Shown here piece after piece: positions 36,673-46,449 of a stretch of DNA of 64,000 bases. This DNA comes from Chthonomonas sp. (lineage in GTDB: Bacteria; Armatimonadota; Fimbriimonadia; Fimbriimonadales; Fimbriimonadaceae): the NCBI GenBank assembly GCA_016788115.1, contig JAEURR010000003.1, forward strand, positions 1 through 64,000. Reading direction: 5' to 3'. A program made the position numbers and the translations under genes. Position 1 is the stretch's first letter; each line of letters begins with the position of its first letter. The notes under the pieces are model-generated. The model searched no databases, was not told the origin of the DNA, and worked only from the letters and a program-made list of their open reading frames with translations.

Positions 36673-36684
36673 TTCTGCTGGTCG

Positions 36685-36761
36685 CGGGGCGTGGCGCAGT
36701 TTGGTAGCGCGCTTCTCTGGGGGGGAAGAGGTCATGGGTTCAAATCCCGTCGCCCCGACCA
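36685..36761 (+). tRNA. tRNA-Pro(GGG)
   Basis: 77 bases with encoded CCA. Acceptor stem pairs 36685-36691 with 36751-36757, T-loop TTCAAAT, anticodon loop CTGGGGG giving anticodon GGG. The loop and the stem after it hold a run of seven G residues. Confidence 0.96.
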
Positions 36762-36975
36762 TATTTTCAACCTGGAATGCACTTGTGGGCGACACCGATT
36801 CCCATCGCGCTTGTCAGGCCTGCAAACCAGGATAACCAGGTTCACACCCCTTCACCGGGCCGGCTCTCATGCTCTGATTTGAGCGACTTACGTTACTCGG
36901 GCGGCAAGGTTCAACGTATGGCCAACCGTCTTCCGTTGATCCGACGGCGATAGCTGCCTGGGAACCTGCCCCGCG

Positions 36976-39258
36976 TTAGTCTGCGTTGTTCTCCCGGCGG
37001 CTGCGCCTAAACTCCAGCAAGCTCGTCCCCGCCAGCCGCTCCAGCAGCAGCAGCGTCCCTGCCTTGTCCAGCTCGCGATTCTGACCTTCGCAGCGGCTCG
37101 ACATCAGGCACCTGGGGCACCCCTCCGCGCAGTCGCACTTGGCGATGAGTTCGAACGCAGCCTCCATCCAAGCCGCGCTGGAGCGCAATAACCGCTCGCA
37201 CAGGCCCAGCCCGCCTTCAAACGAGTCAAACAGGAATACCGCGCCCTGCAGCGTGTCCGGGAAGATCGAGTACCATGCCGTGCCCAGGTCGCTCGGGTCG
37301 CATCCTGCAAAGATGGGCGCGAGCGAGCCAAGCGCATGCTCCACCCCGTGGATCGCTTGTGCCAGCCCCATTTCCACCTGCTCGAAGTCGACTGGGATTC
37401 GCAAGTGCAAGCCGACCGTGCGCAGCGTCTGTGCCGGGAGATCCAGGGGATGCACTTGCTCGGGCGCTCCCGTCCGACCGTCCAGCACGCGATACCCGAC
37501 CACTGCTGTGGTCACATCCATCGAGACCAATTCCAGCCGGAACCCGCGAAACTCCTCGAAACCCAAGACGACTCTCGGTTCGACCACGGTCTGGGCCACC
37601 GCCTGGGTGGCGAGCTCCGTGTCCTCGCGGACCAGACGGACCACCGAGGCTCTAAGATCGAGCTCAACCACGCGGTAGCTCTGCCCCTGGTGCAGGTAGA
37701 TGGCGTGCTCATGGGCCTCCATCGTCGCTCGCCAGCGCTCCATCGTCCCCAGCGGCGTCGTCCCCACCAACAGCGTGACCACGTCCGCGCCCCCTCCGCG
37801 CAGGTTCACGTTCCCGGCAGGCGAGTCGTGCGAGGGGTAGAAGTAGCGCCCCGCACTCCATTGCAAGTCGCCGGAGTCCACTAGCTCATCCGCCATCGCC
37901 GGAGCCCCAACCCCCATCGCAACCAGTTCATCAGGCGAGATGGGCCGCTCGTGAGCTGCGCAGCGTAACTGCTGCCTGGCGATGTGCGGGTTCTGCGGGG
38001 CTATGACAACGGGCTCGATGGGCGCGCCAACCATGAGGTCCGGATGCGCCAGGAGAAACTGCTCACGCGGGTCATCGCGCGCAATGGCCACCGAAACGGA
38101 GTCTCGGCCGCCGCGGCCTGCGCGGCCCACCTGCTGCCAAAAGCTCGCAATTGAGGTTGGCAAGCCGTTCATCACCACCGAATCGAGCGCTCCGACATCG
38201 ACACCCAGCTCCATTGCGTTCGTGGTGATCAGCGCGACAAGGTCATCCCGAAAGAACCGCTGCTCGATGGAGCGACGCTGCTCGGCGGTGTAGCCGCCAC
38301 GATACGACTCGACTCGCTCCGCCGCCGGCGATCCGAGCCGCTTCCGCACCATGCGCAGAACCGTCTCGGTCGTGGACCGAGCGCGGCAGAAGACCATCGT
38401 CTTGATACCTCGCTGGGCAAGGCTGGTGACGAGCGCTGCCGTTCGGACGTTCCCAGAGTCCGGGTCGTCCTGCCCCTCCAGCGAGCCCACCAGGAAGAGC
38501 GTGCGCTGCCCCTGCGGGCTCCCATCAATCTCGATGAGTTCGGCCGTGCGCCCAGTAAGCGCCGTGAAAAGCAGCTCCGGCTCGGCGACGGTTGCGCTGG
38601 TGGCGACGATCTGTGGCCGCGTACCGTACCACGCGCACAGGCGCAGGAGCCTCCGCAATACCCAAGCGCAGTGCGACCCGAAGACGCCGCGATAGGTGTG
38701 CATTTCGTCCAGGACGATGTAGCGGAGAGAACGCAGAAACGCACGCCATGTCTCGTGCTGCGGCAAGATACCGAGGTGCAGCATGTCCGGGTTTGTGAGC
38801 ACCACCTGCGCCGACTTGCGAATCGTCGCGCGCTGTGACTTCGGAGTGTCGCCATCGAACGTCGCGACGCGAAAGTCAAGTCCTCGCGACAAGTCGGCCA
38901 GCTTGCCCAGTTGGTCCTGCGCCAGCGCTTTGGTCGGATACAAGTACAGCGCACGGGCGACTGGCTCTTCGCTCAGCCCTTGCAAGATCGGCAAGTTGTA
39001 ACAGAGCGACTTGCCGCTGCTGGTGCCGGTGGCGACGACGACATCCTGGCCAGCCCGAAGCAGCTCGTACGCCTTCCGTTGATGGTCGTACAGATGCGCA
39101 ATGCCAAGCTGGGTCAGTGCGTGGGTGACAGGCGGTGTGAGGTCAACAGGCAGCGGGTTCGATGAGCCCGGTTGGGCCGGAAACGACCGGATGGCTCGGG
39201 TCGAGTTGGCAATCGATTCGACGAGCAGGAACTCGTTGAGCAGTTGTTCGTGGGTCAT
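36976..39258 (-). CDS. MrfA/YprA-type DEAD/DEAH helicase with DUF1998 Zn domain
   Basis: 760 residues. Helicase motifs in order: DHQRKAYELLRAGQDVVVATGTSSGKSLCYNLP (Q motif and Walker A), LYPTKALAQDQL, LDEMHTYRG (DExH), ATSATVAEP, then TNAMELGVDVGALD and QQVGRAGRGG (motif VI). The C-terminus ends in the DUF1998 four-cysteine site CDCAEGCPRCLMSSRC. The Bacillus homologue MrfA acts in mitomycin C lesion repair. The start ATGA overlaps the tatC stop. Confidence 0.93.
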   Translation of the reverse strand: MTHEQLLNEFLLVESIANSTRAIRSFPAQPGSSNPLPVDLTPPVTHALTQLGIAHLYDHQRKAYELLRAGQDVVVATGTSSGKSLCYNLPILQGLSEEPVARALYLYPTKALAQDQLGKLADLSRGLDFRVATFDGDTPKSQRATIRKSAQVVLTNPDMLHLGILPQHETWRAFLRSLRYIVLDEMHTYRGVFGSHCAWVLRRLLRLCAWYGTRPQIVATSATVAEPELLFTALTGRTAELIEIDGSPQGQRTLFLVGSLEGQDDPDSGNVRTAALVTSLAQRGIKTMVFCRARSTTETVLRMVRKRLGSPAAERVESYRGGYTAEQRRSIEQRFFRDDLVALITTNAMELGVDVGALDSVVMNGLPTSIASFWQQVGRAGRGGRDSVSVAIARDDPREQFLLAHPDLMVGAPIEPVVIAPQNPHIARQQLRCAAHERPISPDELVAMGVGAPAMADELVDSGDLQWSAGRYFYPSHDSPAGNVNLRGGGADVVTLLVGTTPLGTMERWRATMEAHEHAIYLHQGQSYRVVELDLRASVVRLVREDTELATQAVAQTVVEPRVVLGFEEFRGFRLELVSMDVTTAVVGYRVLDGRTGAPEQVHPLDLPAQTLRTVGLHLRIPVDFEQVEMGLAQAIHGVEHALGSLAPIFAGCDPSDLGTAWYSIFPDTLQGAVFLFDSFEGGLGLCERLLRSSAAWMEAAFELIAKCDCAEGCPRCLMSSRCEGQNRELDKAGTLLLLERLAGTSLLEFRRSRRENNAD

Positions 39259-40064
39259 CCGTCCAGTGCGTCAAGCACGGGATCGCGCGTGACGTCCTTG
39301 GACGTCCACTTCACGGCCAAAATGGTCAACACGTAAAGCACCGTCATCGGGATGGCCATTACGATCATGCTCAATGGGTCGTTGCTCGGCGTGATGATCA
39401 TCGAGACGAAGAAGATACCTACCGTCGCCTGCCGCCAGTAGGCGAAGAGTCCTTCGACCGTCAGTAGGCCGATCTTCGCCAAGAAGTACACCACCACCGG
39501 CAGCTGGAACGCCAACCCAAAGGCAAGCATCATCTTGACGATGAAGAAGACTAGGGTGCCCGGTTCTTGGTACAGCACTGCCCCGGAGTAGTCGGAAACG
39601 TAGCTTGAGAACCACTGGAGCGCGGTCGGCAAAATCAGATAGCACAGCCCGGACCCCATGGCAAACAGGATGAGGCTCACCGGCACGACGATGCGGAAAG
39701 GACGCTGCTCGCTCGTCTTGAGTCCCGGCTTGATGAAACCCCAAAGTTGCACCGCGACAAACGGAAAGACTAGGATCAGTCCCACGAAGAACCCAAACTT
39801 CATCTTGAGCATGAAGGGGTCCACCAGGTTCTTGAACGCCTCTTTGTACTCGACCCCCTTAGGGATCGTCGATCGCGCCCAACCCATCAGCTGATCATAG
39901 ATGGGAGTCTGAATGTAGTAGCCGATCACCCACCCGACGATGAGGAACGCAAAAATGCGCAGTACTCTCGATCGGAGTTCATCGATGTGCTGCCCCAAAG
40001 GAGCACGAAACTCATCGGGATCGTGTTCCGATGAGTTTCGCTTCTGTAGCCATTCGGTCAGCAT
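39255..40064 (-). CDS. tatC: Twin-arginine translocase subunit TatC
   Basis: About 269 residues, six transmembrane helices. N-terminal LGQHIDELRSRVLRI with the conserved Glu, FMLKMKFGFFVGLILVFPFVAVQLWGFIKPGL, and late helices including FQLPVVVYFLAKIG, MIITPSNDPLSMIVMAIPM match TatC. It binds twin-arginine signal peptides. ATG 40064 is preferred to GTG 40070. No tatA/tatB is beside it. It follows the Gly-rich secreted protein gene by 16 bp and overlaps the helicase gene. Confidence 0.94.
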   Translation of the reverse strand: MLTEWLQKRNSSEHDPDEFRAPLGQHIDELRSRVLRIFAFLIVGWVIGYYIQTPIYDQLMGWARSTIPKGVEYKEAFKNLVDPFMLKMKFGFFVGLILVFPFVAVQLWGFIKPGLKTSEQRPFRIVVPVSLILFAMGSGLCYLILPTALQWFSSYVSDYSGAVLYQEPGTLVFFIVKMMLAFGLAFQLPVVVYFLAKIGLLTVEGLFAYWRQATVGIFFVSMIITPSNDPLSMIVMAIPMTVLYVLTILAVKWTSKDVTRDPVLDALDG

Positions 40065-40080
40065 GGACACCGTTCGGTGC

Positions 40081-41538
40081 CTATTCCAACGTCAGGAGGA
40101 ACTGTTGTCGGCTCTTGATGATCCGGACGCCGCCCCGATTGGCGTTGCCAGCACCGCCGCCCCGACCAGGCTGGCCCTGACCAACACCGCCGCCGCCGCC
40201 GTTACCGCCGCGTCCACCGCGCGGGTCACCGCCGCCCCGTTCGCCGCTACCGTCAGGCGACCGCTGGTTGAGCGTGCCAGGACCTTCCGGCCCCATCGAT
40301 CGGTCACCTTCACGACCCGATGCCGAATCTGTTCCGCGACCACCGCGAGCACCACCACCGGCTGCTCCGCCTTGGCCGCCGCCCTGGGCGGCACCGCCGC
40401 CACCCGCGGTCCGAATACGCTGCGTCGTCACCTGATTGCGCTCAAGCCGCGTGACCATGCCGTCGGCGAGGCTGAACCAATAGATCTCTTCAATCTCCGC
40501 CTGGTTTCCATCGTTCGCCTTGGTTCCAGTCGCGATTCGAGTTCGGATCTTGGCGCAGGGTCTGCCGCCTTCCCACTCAATCGATTCCAGGACGCCTCGC
40601 GCTGGCTGCGGATTCGAGATTTTCTCTTGCGAGTAAACAGTCTCGATGTTCATCCCGCTTTGCACGATCGCGCCCGACCAGGCATCGCCAGTCTTGACGC
40701 CTGTCGTCGGCAGAATCGGCAGCGGGAAGTTGCCGAAGATGTACTGCTTCTCATTCGCAGTCGAAGAGCCTTCCATCGGGATGTATGCGGGAGAACGACC
40801 GAAGATCTCACGACCCGTGTCGGTCACCCGCATATAGATCGGATAGAACTGATTCTTCGGACGTCGCTTGATCTCGGGGTCGCCCTGCAGCGGGAGCATG
40901 GCGTAGTCCTTGCCCTTGTCAGGCAAGATCTCCATCCGGACAAGCCCTTCGCGCTTGCCGTTGCCCATGTTGTAGGCGTTGTCGAAGGTGTAGCGATACC
41001 GTGTGCTAAAGCCGCCCTGCGGGAGGTCAGGAGCACGACCCCCAAGCTGAGCCTGAGCCTCGCTCATCATGCTGACGCTCTGACGGATCTCCAGCTTGTA
41101 GGTGTACTGGGCGCCGGGCGTCATCTTGTACCGCAGCTTATAGCCGCCAGCGGGGGGTGCCAAACTGTTGCGATTGTCCAAGCGAAGGCGCACCGAGGAG
41201 CGGTTGAGAGCGCGCGAAGCATCGCCAAAGTCTGCATAGAGGACCGCTTCGATGTTCAGATTGCCGTCCGGAAGCTGGCGACCCTTCGTGTCTAGCTTGT
41301 ACACGAAGTCATCGCCTTCGTAGTCTTCTTTGCCGACCGGGGTCACTGCCTCCAAGAACTTGCCGTTGACCATGATGCCAACGTAGCCCGTGGGTGGGAT
41401 CGCTCCCTTCGGAATCCGTACTTTGACCACTTCGCGAACGATCGAACCGCTCGCGGGGCGCCGGATAGTAAAGGTGCTCTGGGCAAAGGCGACCGCGCCG
41501 ATGCTAAAGCATAGTCCAATAACACAAAATCGCTTCAT
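40081..41538 (-). CDS. Secreted protein with Gly-rich C-terminal low-complexity tail
   Basis: 485 residues with a signal peptide (MKRFCVIGLCFSIGAVAFAQ). Residues 25-380 look beta-rich (TFTIRRPASGSIVREVVKVRIP; YIPMEGSSTANEKQYIFGNFPLPILP). Residues about 385-470 are low-complexity Gly, Ala, Arg, Ser and Asp (GGGGAAQGGGQGG, RGGRGGNGGGGG), visible in the DNA as GCC/CCG-type repeats. The last part (VRIIKSRQQFLLTLE) is ordered again. Function unknown; a surface or matrix role is possible. Confidence 0.78.
   Translation of the reverse strand: MKRFCVIGLCFSIGAVAFAQSTFTIRRPASGSIVREVVKVRIPKGAIPPTGYVGIMVNGKFLEAVTPVGKEDYEGDDFVYKLDTKGRQLPDGNLNIEAVLYADFGDASRALNRSSVRLRLDNRNSLAPPAGGYKLRYKMTPGAQYTYKLEIRQSVSMMSEAQAQLGGRAPDLPQGGFSTRYRYTFDNAYNMGNGKREGLVRMEILPDKGKDYAMLPLQGDPEIKRRPKNQFYPIYMRVTDTGREIFGRSPAYIPMEGSSTANEKQYIFGNFPLPILPTTGVKTGDAWSGAIVQSGMNIETVYSQEKISNPQPARGVLESIEWEGGRPCAKIRTRIATGTKANDGNQAEIEEIYWFSLADGMVTRLERNQVTTQRIRTAGGGGAAQGGGQGGAAGGGARGGRGTDSASGREGDRSMGPEGPGTLNQRSPDGSGERGGGDPRGGRGGNGGGGGVGQGQPGRGGGAGNANRGGVRIIKSRQQFLLTLE
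40130..40410. repeat. GC-rich low-complexity tract encoding the Gly-rich tail
   Basis: Irregular GCC/CCG triplet-rich DNA with no fixed period, within the gene for the secreted protein. This is a low-complexity repeat and not a CRISPR array. Confidence 0.6.
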
Positions 41539-41638
41539 GTTCTACAGTACCTTACCCCGTCCAAGGGGTGCTTCGATGGTGAAATCTAACCATTCAGACG
41601 CAAATCAAGTTCCGAACGTTACGAGGGCCAACATAAAA

Positions 41639-41668
41639 GCGCGCGCCTGGACGAATCCGGGCGCGCGC
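41639..41668 (-). terminator. GC-rich terminator of the PEP-CTERM gene (minus strand)
   Basis: A nine-base stem (41639-41647 with 41660-41668) of GC alternation. On the minus strand it is followed by a four-base T run. It resembles the hairpin at 48122-48151 downstream of the other PEP-CTERM gene. Confidence 0.75.
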
Positions 41669-41691
41669 AGTGCTTTGGGGTGACGTTGAAC

Positions 41692-42408
41692 TTACTTCTT
41701 GGACCGGCGGCGAAGCATCAGTGCTGCGCCAATCCCAACGGCCACGAACGATGCAGGCTCGGGGACGACGGTACCGATCATCTGGACGTTGTCCAGGCGG
41801 CTGGCACCGCTTGCACCCGTGCCACCAGTGAACGTGTAGATGAACTCAACGGTCGTCGCGTTCACGACGGCGATCGTCGAGCTGACTGCAGTAAACGTGC
41901 TCGCTGTCGAGTTCCAACCCGTTGCAACTAGCGTCGCGGCGCCGCCGTTGACCTTCATCGAAAGCGTCGAGGTCAAGAAGCCCGTCGACGAGTGGCGATA
42001 ATCAAACGCGACTCGGGTCAGATTGATCTTCTTGCCACCAGTTGCGGTGAGCAGGAAGTTGATCGTCTGACCGTTCACGATCGGCGAACCCGAACCGGAG
42101 TTCGTTCCGCGCATAACGATTGCCCCGGTAGCCGCCGGGACGGCTCGCGGGTCGCTCAGTACGGTGCCAGTAAAGGTACCGACCTGACCGTTGGTCGTTG
42201 CACTGTTAATGACCGTGTTGAATGTCGCGCTCGAGGTAAGGCTTGACGAAACGTTCGCCGCGAGGAACGTTGCAGCTGTGCTGTCGAGTCGGCCGACGCC
42301 TGACGAGTTTGAGTTGGTCGTGAACTGGTCAAACGTCCAGTACGCCACGTGCTGGGCGTGCGCTGCACCCGCAGCAACGACTAATCCTAAGATTACAAAT
42401 TTTTTCAT
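41692..42408 (-). CDS. PEP-CTERM-like secreted protein
   Basis: 238 residues. [19 protein letters not shown] is a signal peptide, fixing the start at 42408. The central domain is Thr/Ser/Ala-rich and beta-predicted, and carries phrases typical of the secreted PEP-CTERM class. The tail [24 protein letters not shown] is a PEP-CTERM sorting signal (PEP, hydrophobic helix, basic end), normally processed by an exosortase. No exosortase gene is in this window. GAAAGG directly abuts the ATG, so its spacing is unusually short. Confidence 0.85.
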   Translation of the reverse strand: MKKFVILGLVVAAGAAHAQHVAYWTFDQFTTNSNSSGVGRLDSTAATFLAANVSSSLTSSATFNTVINSATTNGQVGTFTGTVLSDPRAVPAATGAIVMRGTNSGSGSPIVNGQTINFLLTATGGKKINLTRVAFDYRHSSTGFLTSTLSMKVNGGAATLVATGWNSTASTFTAVSSTIAVVNATTVEFIYTFTGGTGASGASRLDNVQMIGTVVPEPASFVAVGIGAALMLRRRSKK

Positions 42409-42560
42409 CCTTTCAAATAACACTCCTACAGACATTGGACCCACCGGTACTCCCCAGCGTGACCATAGCAATATCGTCAGATCAGCGCCGAAATGGGACA
42501 GTCCGGCGAGAAGGATCACGATTTCTTAACTCCCCGGTGGCGCGCTACGAATCTGATGTG

Positions 42561-42566
42561 TATACT
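42561..42566 (+). promoter_or_regulatory. -10 box just before the half-UvrA gene
   Basis: TATACT ends 9 bases before ATG 42576, with no ribosome-binding site between. The likely transcript start is at or next to the start codon. Confidence 0.5.
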
Positions 42567-42575
42567 TACGTCCAC

Positions 42576-43610
42576 ATGTCAAGCAACGGCTGGCTCGTGC
42601 TCCGGAACGCCCGAGGAAACAATCTGCAGGGCGTCGATGTCTCCATCCCCCTTGGGCTAATGGTGTGCGTCACCGGCGTGAGCGGCAGTGGCAAGAGCAC
42701 GCTCGTCCAGGACACCCTGTTCCCCCGGCTGATGTACGAACTCTTCGGCACTCGCTCGGTTTGGGAGCCCCACGACGGACTCGACGGGCACGAGCAACTG
42801 GACAAGGTCATCGACATCGACCAATCACCCATCGGGCGAACGCCGCGCTCGAATCCGGCGACCTACACGGGTACGTTCGACATGATCCGCGACCTCTTCT
42901 CAATGACTCCCGATGCCAAGATCCGGGGCTACAAGACCGGGCGATTCAGCTTTAACGTCAAGGGTGGACGGTGCGAGGCGTGCAAAGGTGACGGCATCAT
43001 CAAGATCGAGATGCACTTCTTGCCCGACGTCTACGTCCCATGCGAAGTCTGCAAGGGCAAGCGCTACAACCGCGAGACGCTTGAAGTCAAGTACAAGGGT
43101 AAGTCGATTTCTGAAGTCCTTGAAATGACCATCGAGGAGGCGTGCGAGTTCTTCCAGCCGATCCCCAAGATCTACCGAAAGCTCGAAACGCTTGAGCAAG
43201 TCGGTCTCGGCTACGTTCGCCTTGGACAACCCGCTACAACTCTTTCGGGAGGCGAAGCACAGCGAATCAAGCTCGCCGCCGAACTCAGCAAACGCGCCAC
43301 CGGTAACACGATATACATCTTGGATGAGCCCACGACCGGCCTCCACTTCGCCGATGTCCGCCGACTCCTTGCCGTGCTGCAACGGCTGGTGGACCAGGGG
43401 AACTCCGTCCTCGTCATTGAGCACAACCTCGACGTCATCAAGACGGCAGACTGGATCATCGACATGGGGCCTGAAGGCGGCACCGGAGGGGGTCAAGTCA
43501 TCGCATCAGGACCGCCGGAAGCCATCGCCGCAACCGCGGGCAGCTACACGGGCAAATTCCTGAGGGAGTTGCTTGCCCGTGAAGACGCGAAGCCGGCGGT
43601 CGTCTCCTAG
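42576..43610 (+). CDS. Free-standing C-terminal half of UvrA (UvrA-like ATPase)
   Basis: 344 residues covering only the second ABC module of UvrA: Walker [13 protein letters not shown], zinc module CEACKGDG and [24 protein letters not shown] signature [18 protein letters not shown], Walker [16 protein letters not shown] and [23 protein letters not shown]. Full UvrA has about 940 residues with two modules, and the first is absent. A clean start at the module boundary and an own promoter-like box suggest a genuine half-size gene. A deletion remnant remains possible. Confidence 0.85.
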   Translation: MSSNGWLVLRNARGNNLQGVDVSIPLGLMVCVTGVSGSGKSTLVQDTLFPRLMYELFGTRSVWEPHDGLDGHEQLDKVIDIDQSPIGRTPRSNPATYTGTFDMIRDLFSMTPDAKIRGYKTGRFSFNVKGGRCEACKGDGIIKIEMHFLPDVYVPCEVCKGKRYNRETLEVKYKGKSISEVLEMTIEEACEFFQPIPKIYRKLETLEQVGLGYVRLGQPATTLSGGEAQRIKLAAELSKRATGNTIYILDEPTTGLHFADVRRLLAVLQRLVDQGNSVLVIEHNLDVIKTADWIIDMGPEGGTGGGQVIASGPPEAIAATAGSYTGKFLRELLAREDAKPAVVS

Positions 43611-43615
43611 CCCGC

Positions 43616-45301
43616 TTACGCGAGCTTGGACTCGATGAGATCAACAGCCGACTGGACCGTATCCACGTCGAACGCGAACCGCGCACCCGCTGCCGAGAAC
43701 AACTGCGGCAAGGTCACCGTACCGCCGAGGGCCAGCGCGCTACGGTAGTTTGCGATCGCCTTGGGTGCGTCCTCGAGCGAATTGCGCCAGACCTGGACCG
43801 CACCCAACTGCGCCAAGCCGTACTCGACGTAATAGAACGGAATCTCGAAGATGTGGAGCTTGCGGTGCCAGCCGGTCTCCTTCTCGGCCTGCAACCCGCT
43901 CCAATCCTCAAAGCCCATGAACCGATCCCAAAGCTCGGACCAAGCGCGGTCACACTGAGCACTGTCCCGTGCCCGCTGCGGATCGGCATAGACCCAATGC
44001 TGGAATCCGTCCACCACCGCCATGTACGGCCAGAAAAGCACGAGCTTCTCGAGGTGCTCCTGGCGCGCTCGCTTGGCGTCCTCAGCAATGTAATAGCCGC
44101 CGTACGACTCGTCCAGGTACGGTCCGGCGAGCAACTCCATGCTCATCGAAGCCACCTCGGCGAATTCCGTGTTGACCTCGTGCTGCTGGTGATAAGGCAG
44201 CACCGCCGACTCGAAAACGTGGAACGCATGGCCGCCCTCGTGGAGCAACGTCTGAACGTCTCCGTGCTTCCCGACTGCGTTCATGTAGATGAACGGTCGA
44301 CGCGATACGGGGAACGCGGTGCAATAGCCGCCCGGTGCCTTGTTCTTGCGGTTGCCCAGGTCCAAAAGGTCCTCAGCAAGCATCGCGTCGTAGTAGCCTC
44401 CGAGCACCGGGTCCACCTGCCGGAAGATCGCACTTGCCTTCTGCTCCAGGTCCGCAACCTGGGAGAAAGGCTTGAGCGGCTGCTGTCCATGCTCGGGGCA
44501 TCCCAGATCCCATGGCCGAACGCTGTCCAGCCCGAGCCTCGCCCGTCGGCGTTCAATGATCCGCTTCGCTGCCGGAACAACCGACTTCTCGATCGCGTTG
44601 CGAAACGATTCGCAGTCGGCTTCCGTGTAGTCAAACCGTTGCATTTCTTGCCAGCGCAACTGCGTGTAAGTCTCAAATCCCGCGTTCTTGGCCTGAGGCA
44701 CGCGCAGGTCCAACAGCTCTGCCCACAACGCGTTGAGCTTCGATCGATCTTCCAGCCGCCGGTCCATCCCCAATCGCCAAGCTCGCTCGCGAACCTCGCG
44801 GTCGGAGTTCAGTTGGTTCATCTCCAGCTTGGTCAGGGTGATCTCTTCGCCCTCCCAGCGGACGGTCTGCGCACCGACGATCTCGCCGTACTCGGTCGAC
44901 TTCTCGGATTCCTTGGCCTTAAGCTCGACGTTCTTGGCACGGAAGATCGCCGCCTCGCAACGCATATTGCGCAGCGGAATCTCGAAGTTCGCAGGCGTGA
45001 CGCCGCTGGCCAGAAGCTTCTCCTTCAACGCCTGGCTCGCGCGCTGCTGCTCAGGAAAAATCTGCTTGTAGAACGTGCTGTAAGCCGAGGTCGCGACTTC
45101 GTCGGCGGTGTTGGCGGTCATGGCCACGTAGATGCGGCTGAGCAAGTCCGAGATTAGGTTCTCGATCTTGGTCCATTCCGCCAGCCACGCATTCACATCC
45201 TCGCCGTTCAGGTCCGTATCGAGGAGGGCATCAAATGCGGGCGCATAGGTCGGCCAGCTAAGGTCGCGCGCTGCGTCAAAATTCTCGGGAAGGGCTTGCA
45301 T
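43616..45301 (-). CDS. M3-family oligoendopeptidase (PepF-like)
   Basis: 561 residues from Met 45301. The metal site is LLHEGGHAFHVF with the third ligand in EVASMSMELL, typical of the M3B family. Long helical N-terminal half, and GGYCTAFP and PFIYMNAVGKHGD around the substrate cleft. It cleaves short peptides in the cytosol. Convergent with the half-UvrA gene and downstream of a small gene in the same orientation. Confidence 0.92.
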   Translation of the reverse strand: MQALPENFDAARDLSWPTYAPAFDALLDTDLNGEDVNAWLAEWTKIENLISDLLSRIYVAMTANTADEVATSAYSTFYKQIFPEQQRASQALKEKLLASGVTPANFEIPLRNMRCEAAIFRAKNVELKAKESEKSTEYGEIVGAQTVRWEGEEITLTKLEMNQLNSDREVRERAWRLGMDRRLEDRSKLNALWAELLDLRVPQAKNAGFETYTQLRWQEMQRFDYTEADCESFRNAIEKSVVPAAKRIIERRRARLGLDSVRPWDLGCPEHGQQPLKPFSQVADLEQKASAIFRQVDPVLGGYYDAMLAEDLLDLGNRKNKAPGGYCTAFPVSRRPFIYMNAVGKHGDVQTLLHEGGHAFHVFESAVLPYHQQHEVNTEFAEVASMSMELLAGPYLDESYGGYYIAEDAKRARQEHLEKLVLFWPYMAVVDGFQHWVYADPQRARDSAQCDRAWSELWDRFMGFEDWSGLQAEKETGWHRKLHIFEIPFYYVEYGLAQLGAVQVWRNSLEDAPKAIANYRSALALGGTVTLPQLFSAAGARFAFDVDTVQSAVDLIESKLA

Positions 45302-45324
45302 GGCGGCAAGCTTACCCACGCGGT

Positions 45325-45744
45325 CTACTCACGCCGGGACGCTTGGCGGGGTCCGAACCACTTCGTGTTTTCTTCTTCGCTAAGCTCGTTGATGAACTGG
45401 TCGACGTATTGCATGGCTTGCGCGGCGAACTGGAACGATCCGTCCACCTCGCCTTGCCATATGGTTTGCACCACCCAATCCGGAACGGGCAGGAACACGA
45501 TCCGGTCCGGCGCGTCGAGTGTCACCGGCACGATCATCGTCGAACCTCCGGTCCCTGAATAGATGAACTCAAGCGTCATCGTGTGAGGAGTGAAGGACGC
45601 CTTGCCGATCTGCGGCTGGACTCCAAGCGCCCGAGCCTCAGACAGCACAGAAGACTCGAACTCCCCCTCGCTGGGATCACGACCCTCAAGCAAATCGTTC
45701 CACAGCGCACGTTTCTTCTGGGCTACGAATTCGTTCAGGGTCAT
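45325..45744 (-). CDS. Hypothetical small protein
   Basis: 139 residues, soluble, mixed alpha/beta, without recognised motifs; includes VVQTIWQGEVDGSFQF and a Glu-rich end. It lies 23 bp before the oligopeptidase gene on the same strand and is probably co-transcribed with it. Confidence 0.6.
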   Translation of the reverse strand: MTLNEFVAQKKRALWNDLLEGRDPSEGEFESSVLSEARALGVQPQIGKASFTPHTMTLEFIYSGTGGSTMIVPVTLDAPDRIVFLPVPDWVVQTIWQGEVDGSFQFAAQAMQYVDQFINELSEEENTKWFGPRQASRRE

Positions 45745-45836
45745 AGGACCATTTTACTGGGTCGGGAACCGCCAGCTCACGGTCGAGGTTAGCAAGGACG
45801 GACCTGGACAAGGCCACGTCCGACACTCTGAGTTCG

Positions 45837-46445
45837 ATGAACCTGACAGGTAAACTGCCCGCCGTGATGCTGTTCCGAAAGGGAAATCCCCAAAGAGATC
45901 GCTTTGAGCGGTTGGCCGAAGAAGTTTTCCCTTCGCTCTTCGGGACGGCACTGCGATTGACCCGCGACCGCGAGGACGCCCAAGACCTCACTCAAGAGGC
46001 GATCGTCCGGGCGTACGACGCCTTCGACCGGTTCGACGGACGCAACTTCAAGGCCTGGATCCTCCGGATCCTCACCAACCTCTACATCAACCGCTACCGA
46101 CAAAAGCTGCGATCCGGCAGCACCGTTTCGTTTGAAGACGAGAACACCGCCGAGCCGGTCGCGGACCCGAGCGAATCGCCCGAGCGGTTGGTCTTCGACC
46201 ACCTGATGGGCGGCGAAGTTCAAGAGGCCCTGGAAAAAGTACCGGCAGATTTTCGCATGGCAGTCTTGCTCAGCGATGTGGAGGGTCTCTCATATGAGGA
46301 GATCGCCGAAGCCACTCAGGTTCCAATCGGTACCGTCCGCTCCCGAATTGCACGGGGAAGAGCGATTTTGCGCCGCGAGCTGGAACCACACGCCCGCGCC
46401 GAAGGTTATTTGAAAACAGAAGCACTCTCCGAGGACTCCGACTAA
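45837..46445 (+). CDS. ECF-type RNA polymerase sigma factor
   Basis: 202 residues. Region 2: RDREDAQDLTQEAIVRAYDAFDRFDGRNFKAWILRILTNLYINRYRQ. Region 4: VPADFRMAVLLSDVEGLSYEEIAEATQVPIGTVRSRIARGRAILRRE. It recruits RNA polymerase to a set of envelope or stress genes. It is followed at once by a membrane anti-sigma factor and then by a PEP-CTERM gene, a possible target. Start codon 45837; 45867 is an alternative. Confidence 0.93.
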   Translation: MNLTGKLPAVMLFRKGNPQRDRFERLAEEVFPSLFGTALRLTRDREDAQDLTQEAIVRAYDAFDRFDGRNFKAWILRILTNLYINRYRQKLRSGSTVSFEDENTAEPVADPSESPERLVFDHLMGGEVQEALEKVPADFRMAVLLSDVEGLSYEEIAEATQVPIGTVRSRIARGRAILRRELEPHARAEGYLKTEALSEDSD

Positions 46446-46449
46446 CGCA

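Noticed and set aside
40130-40410. Possible CRISPR or tandem repeat array
   Set aside because: No fixed period or spacers; it is irregular GC-rich coding sequence for a Gly-rich tail.
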